DNA from: Corynebacterium resistens DSM 45100
Lineage (GTDB): Bacteria > Actinomycetota > Actinomycetes > Mycobacteriales > Mycobacteriaceae
Assembly (NCBI RefSeq): GCF_000177535.2
Contig: NC_015673.1
Coordinates: 1,178,001-1,242,000, forward strand
Direction: 5' to 3'
Length of the DNA stretch: 64,000 bases
Under the pieces are notes generated by a model. That model was given only the letters and a program-made list of their open reading frames with translations. It ran no database searches and was not told the origin of the DNA. Positions 63,568 to 64,000 of this stretch are shown here, piece after piece; position 1 is the first letter of the stretch, and each line of letters starts with the position of its first letter. A program made the translations under genes and the position numbers.

Positions 63568-64000
63568 TTAAATCTTGCGGGCGTTGAAATTCTCGCGGTG
63601 TTCCCGACCACTGGTACGCGATCGCGAACTACTTCTATGCGCAACAACAAACAATGCTAGAGCAGCGAGCGTGCCAATGCTGACAATGACCCACTCGACC
63701 CACGGCCCCACTCGCGCTGACAAGGTCAAAGTATCCCGAAGGGGAACATCGGCCTGCAGTACATCACGCGTGAAGATGTTGCTGCGCTTCACAACATTTC
63801 CGTTCGGCTCCACAATAGCCGATACACCTGACGTCGCTGCGACCACCACTGCTCGGTCGTACTCGATTGCTCGCATTCGGCTCATAGCCAACTGCTGATA
63901 GGTCATCTCGGTAAACCCGAAAGTCGCGTTATTGGTAGGCACGGTGAGCAGCTGGGCTCCGCCTTCTACGGCCGAGCGGAAAGCCCCGTCAAAGCTCACC
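63568..64000 (-). CDS. lnt: apolipoprotein N-acyltransferase, C-terminal part (partial)
   Basis: The reading frame enters from the right edge of the window. The visible 143 residues are the end of the nitrilase-like domain ([48 protein letters not shown], then [21 protein letters not shown]). One last membrane helix ([17 protein letters not shown]) and a basic tail follow. Lnt N-acylates the lipid-modified Cys of lipoproteins. The catalytic Glu/Lys/Cys lie mostly outside the window. It is 31 bases before ppm on the same strand; together they form the split version of mycobacterial Ppm1. Confidence 0.9.
   Translation of the reverse strand, partial: VSFDGAFRSAVEGGAQLLTVPTNNATFGFTEMTYQQLAMSRMRAIEYDRAVVVAATSGVSAIVEPNGNVVKRSNIFTRDVLQADVPLRDTLTLSARVGPWVEWVIVSIGTLAALALFVVAHRSSSRSRTSGREHRENFNARKI

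Overview
The window looks like a chromosomal segment of a Corynebacterium, probably one of the lipophilic, medium-GC species. The evidence is a gene order typical of this genus (tlyA-nadK-recN, steA-steB, pyrG-nudix-xerD-parA-scpA-scpB, rluB-cmk/der, secA2-odhI-ftsR-merR, gnd, ndh, rbpA, ppm-lnt). Corynebacterineae-specific proteins support it: SteA/SteB, OdhI with its two adjacent N-terminal threonines, FtsR, RbpA and polyprenol-phosphate mannose synthase. Species cannot be fixed from sequence reading alone.

Layout. 1-4283: end of a HAD phosphatase, a small unknown protein, then a tightly packed tlyA-nadK-recN operon. 4284-7335: an accessory insert with a dyad-rich leader, a lipoprotein and a large WXG/PPE-like Ala/Pro-rich protein. 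7417-9545: steA-steB (cell separation), closed by a strong terminator. 9660-15405: pyrG, nudix hydrolase, xerD, parA, scpA, scpB (nucleotide metabolism and chromosome segregation). 15434-17104: a DUF222/HNH gene on the opposite strand, splitting scpB from rluB. 17498-20971: rluB and a single-chain Cmk-Der fusion. 21002-32028: a lipoprotein, fhs, a GapB-type dehydrogenase, a prolyl aminopeptidase-like and a membrane esterase-like hydrolase, a DUF5129-like surface protein with a PAP2 phosphatase, tRNA-Pro(GGG), rraA and an alpha/beta hydrolase. 32131-37454: secA2, odhI, ftsR, a conserved unknown and a second merR.

37506-47429: mainly minus-strand genes: a VWA protein, a glycosylase-annotated family, two CNNM/CorC-like membrane proteins, a DEAD-box helicase, gnd and ndh, with one plus-strand hot-dog thioesterase. 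47680-55597: a CFA-synthase-like methyltransferase, an MHS-type transporter, a flavin dehydrogenase, an amidase followed by a 20-bp tandem repeat, and a secreted LIP-type lipase. 55911-60696: a TrkH/TrkA potassium system facing a minus-strand series of a zinc-finger protein, YceI, a 58-residue membrane protein and MgtE. 60807-64000: rbpA behind a SigH-type promoter, an IS3-family element, ppm and the end of lnt.

Most of the window is housekeeping. The least explained parts are the 4284-7335 cassette, the acidic-linker Cmk-Der fusion, the 58-residue membrane protein beside MgtE, and the IS3 element sitting exactly in the loop of the former rbpA/ppm terminator. No CRISPR array, rRNA, prophage or obvious defence island was seen.
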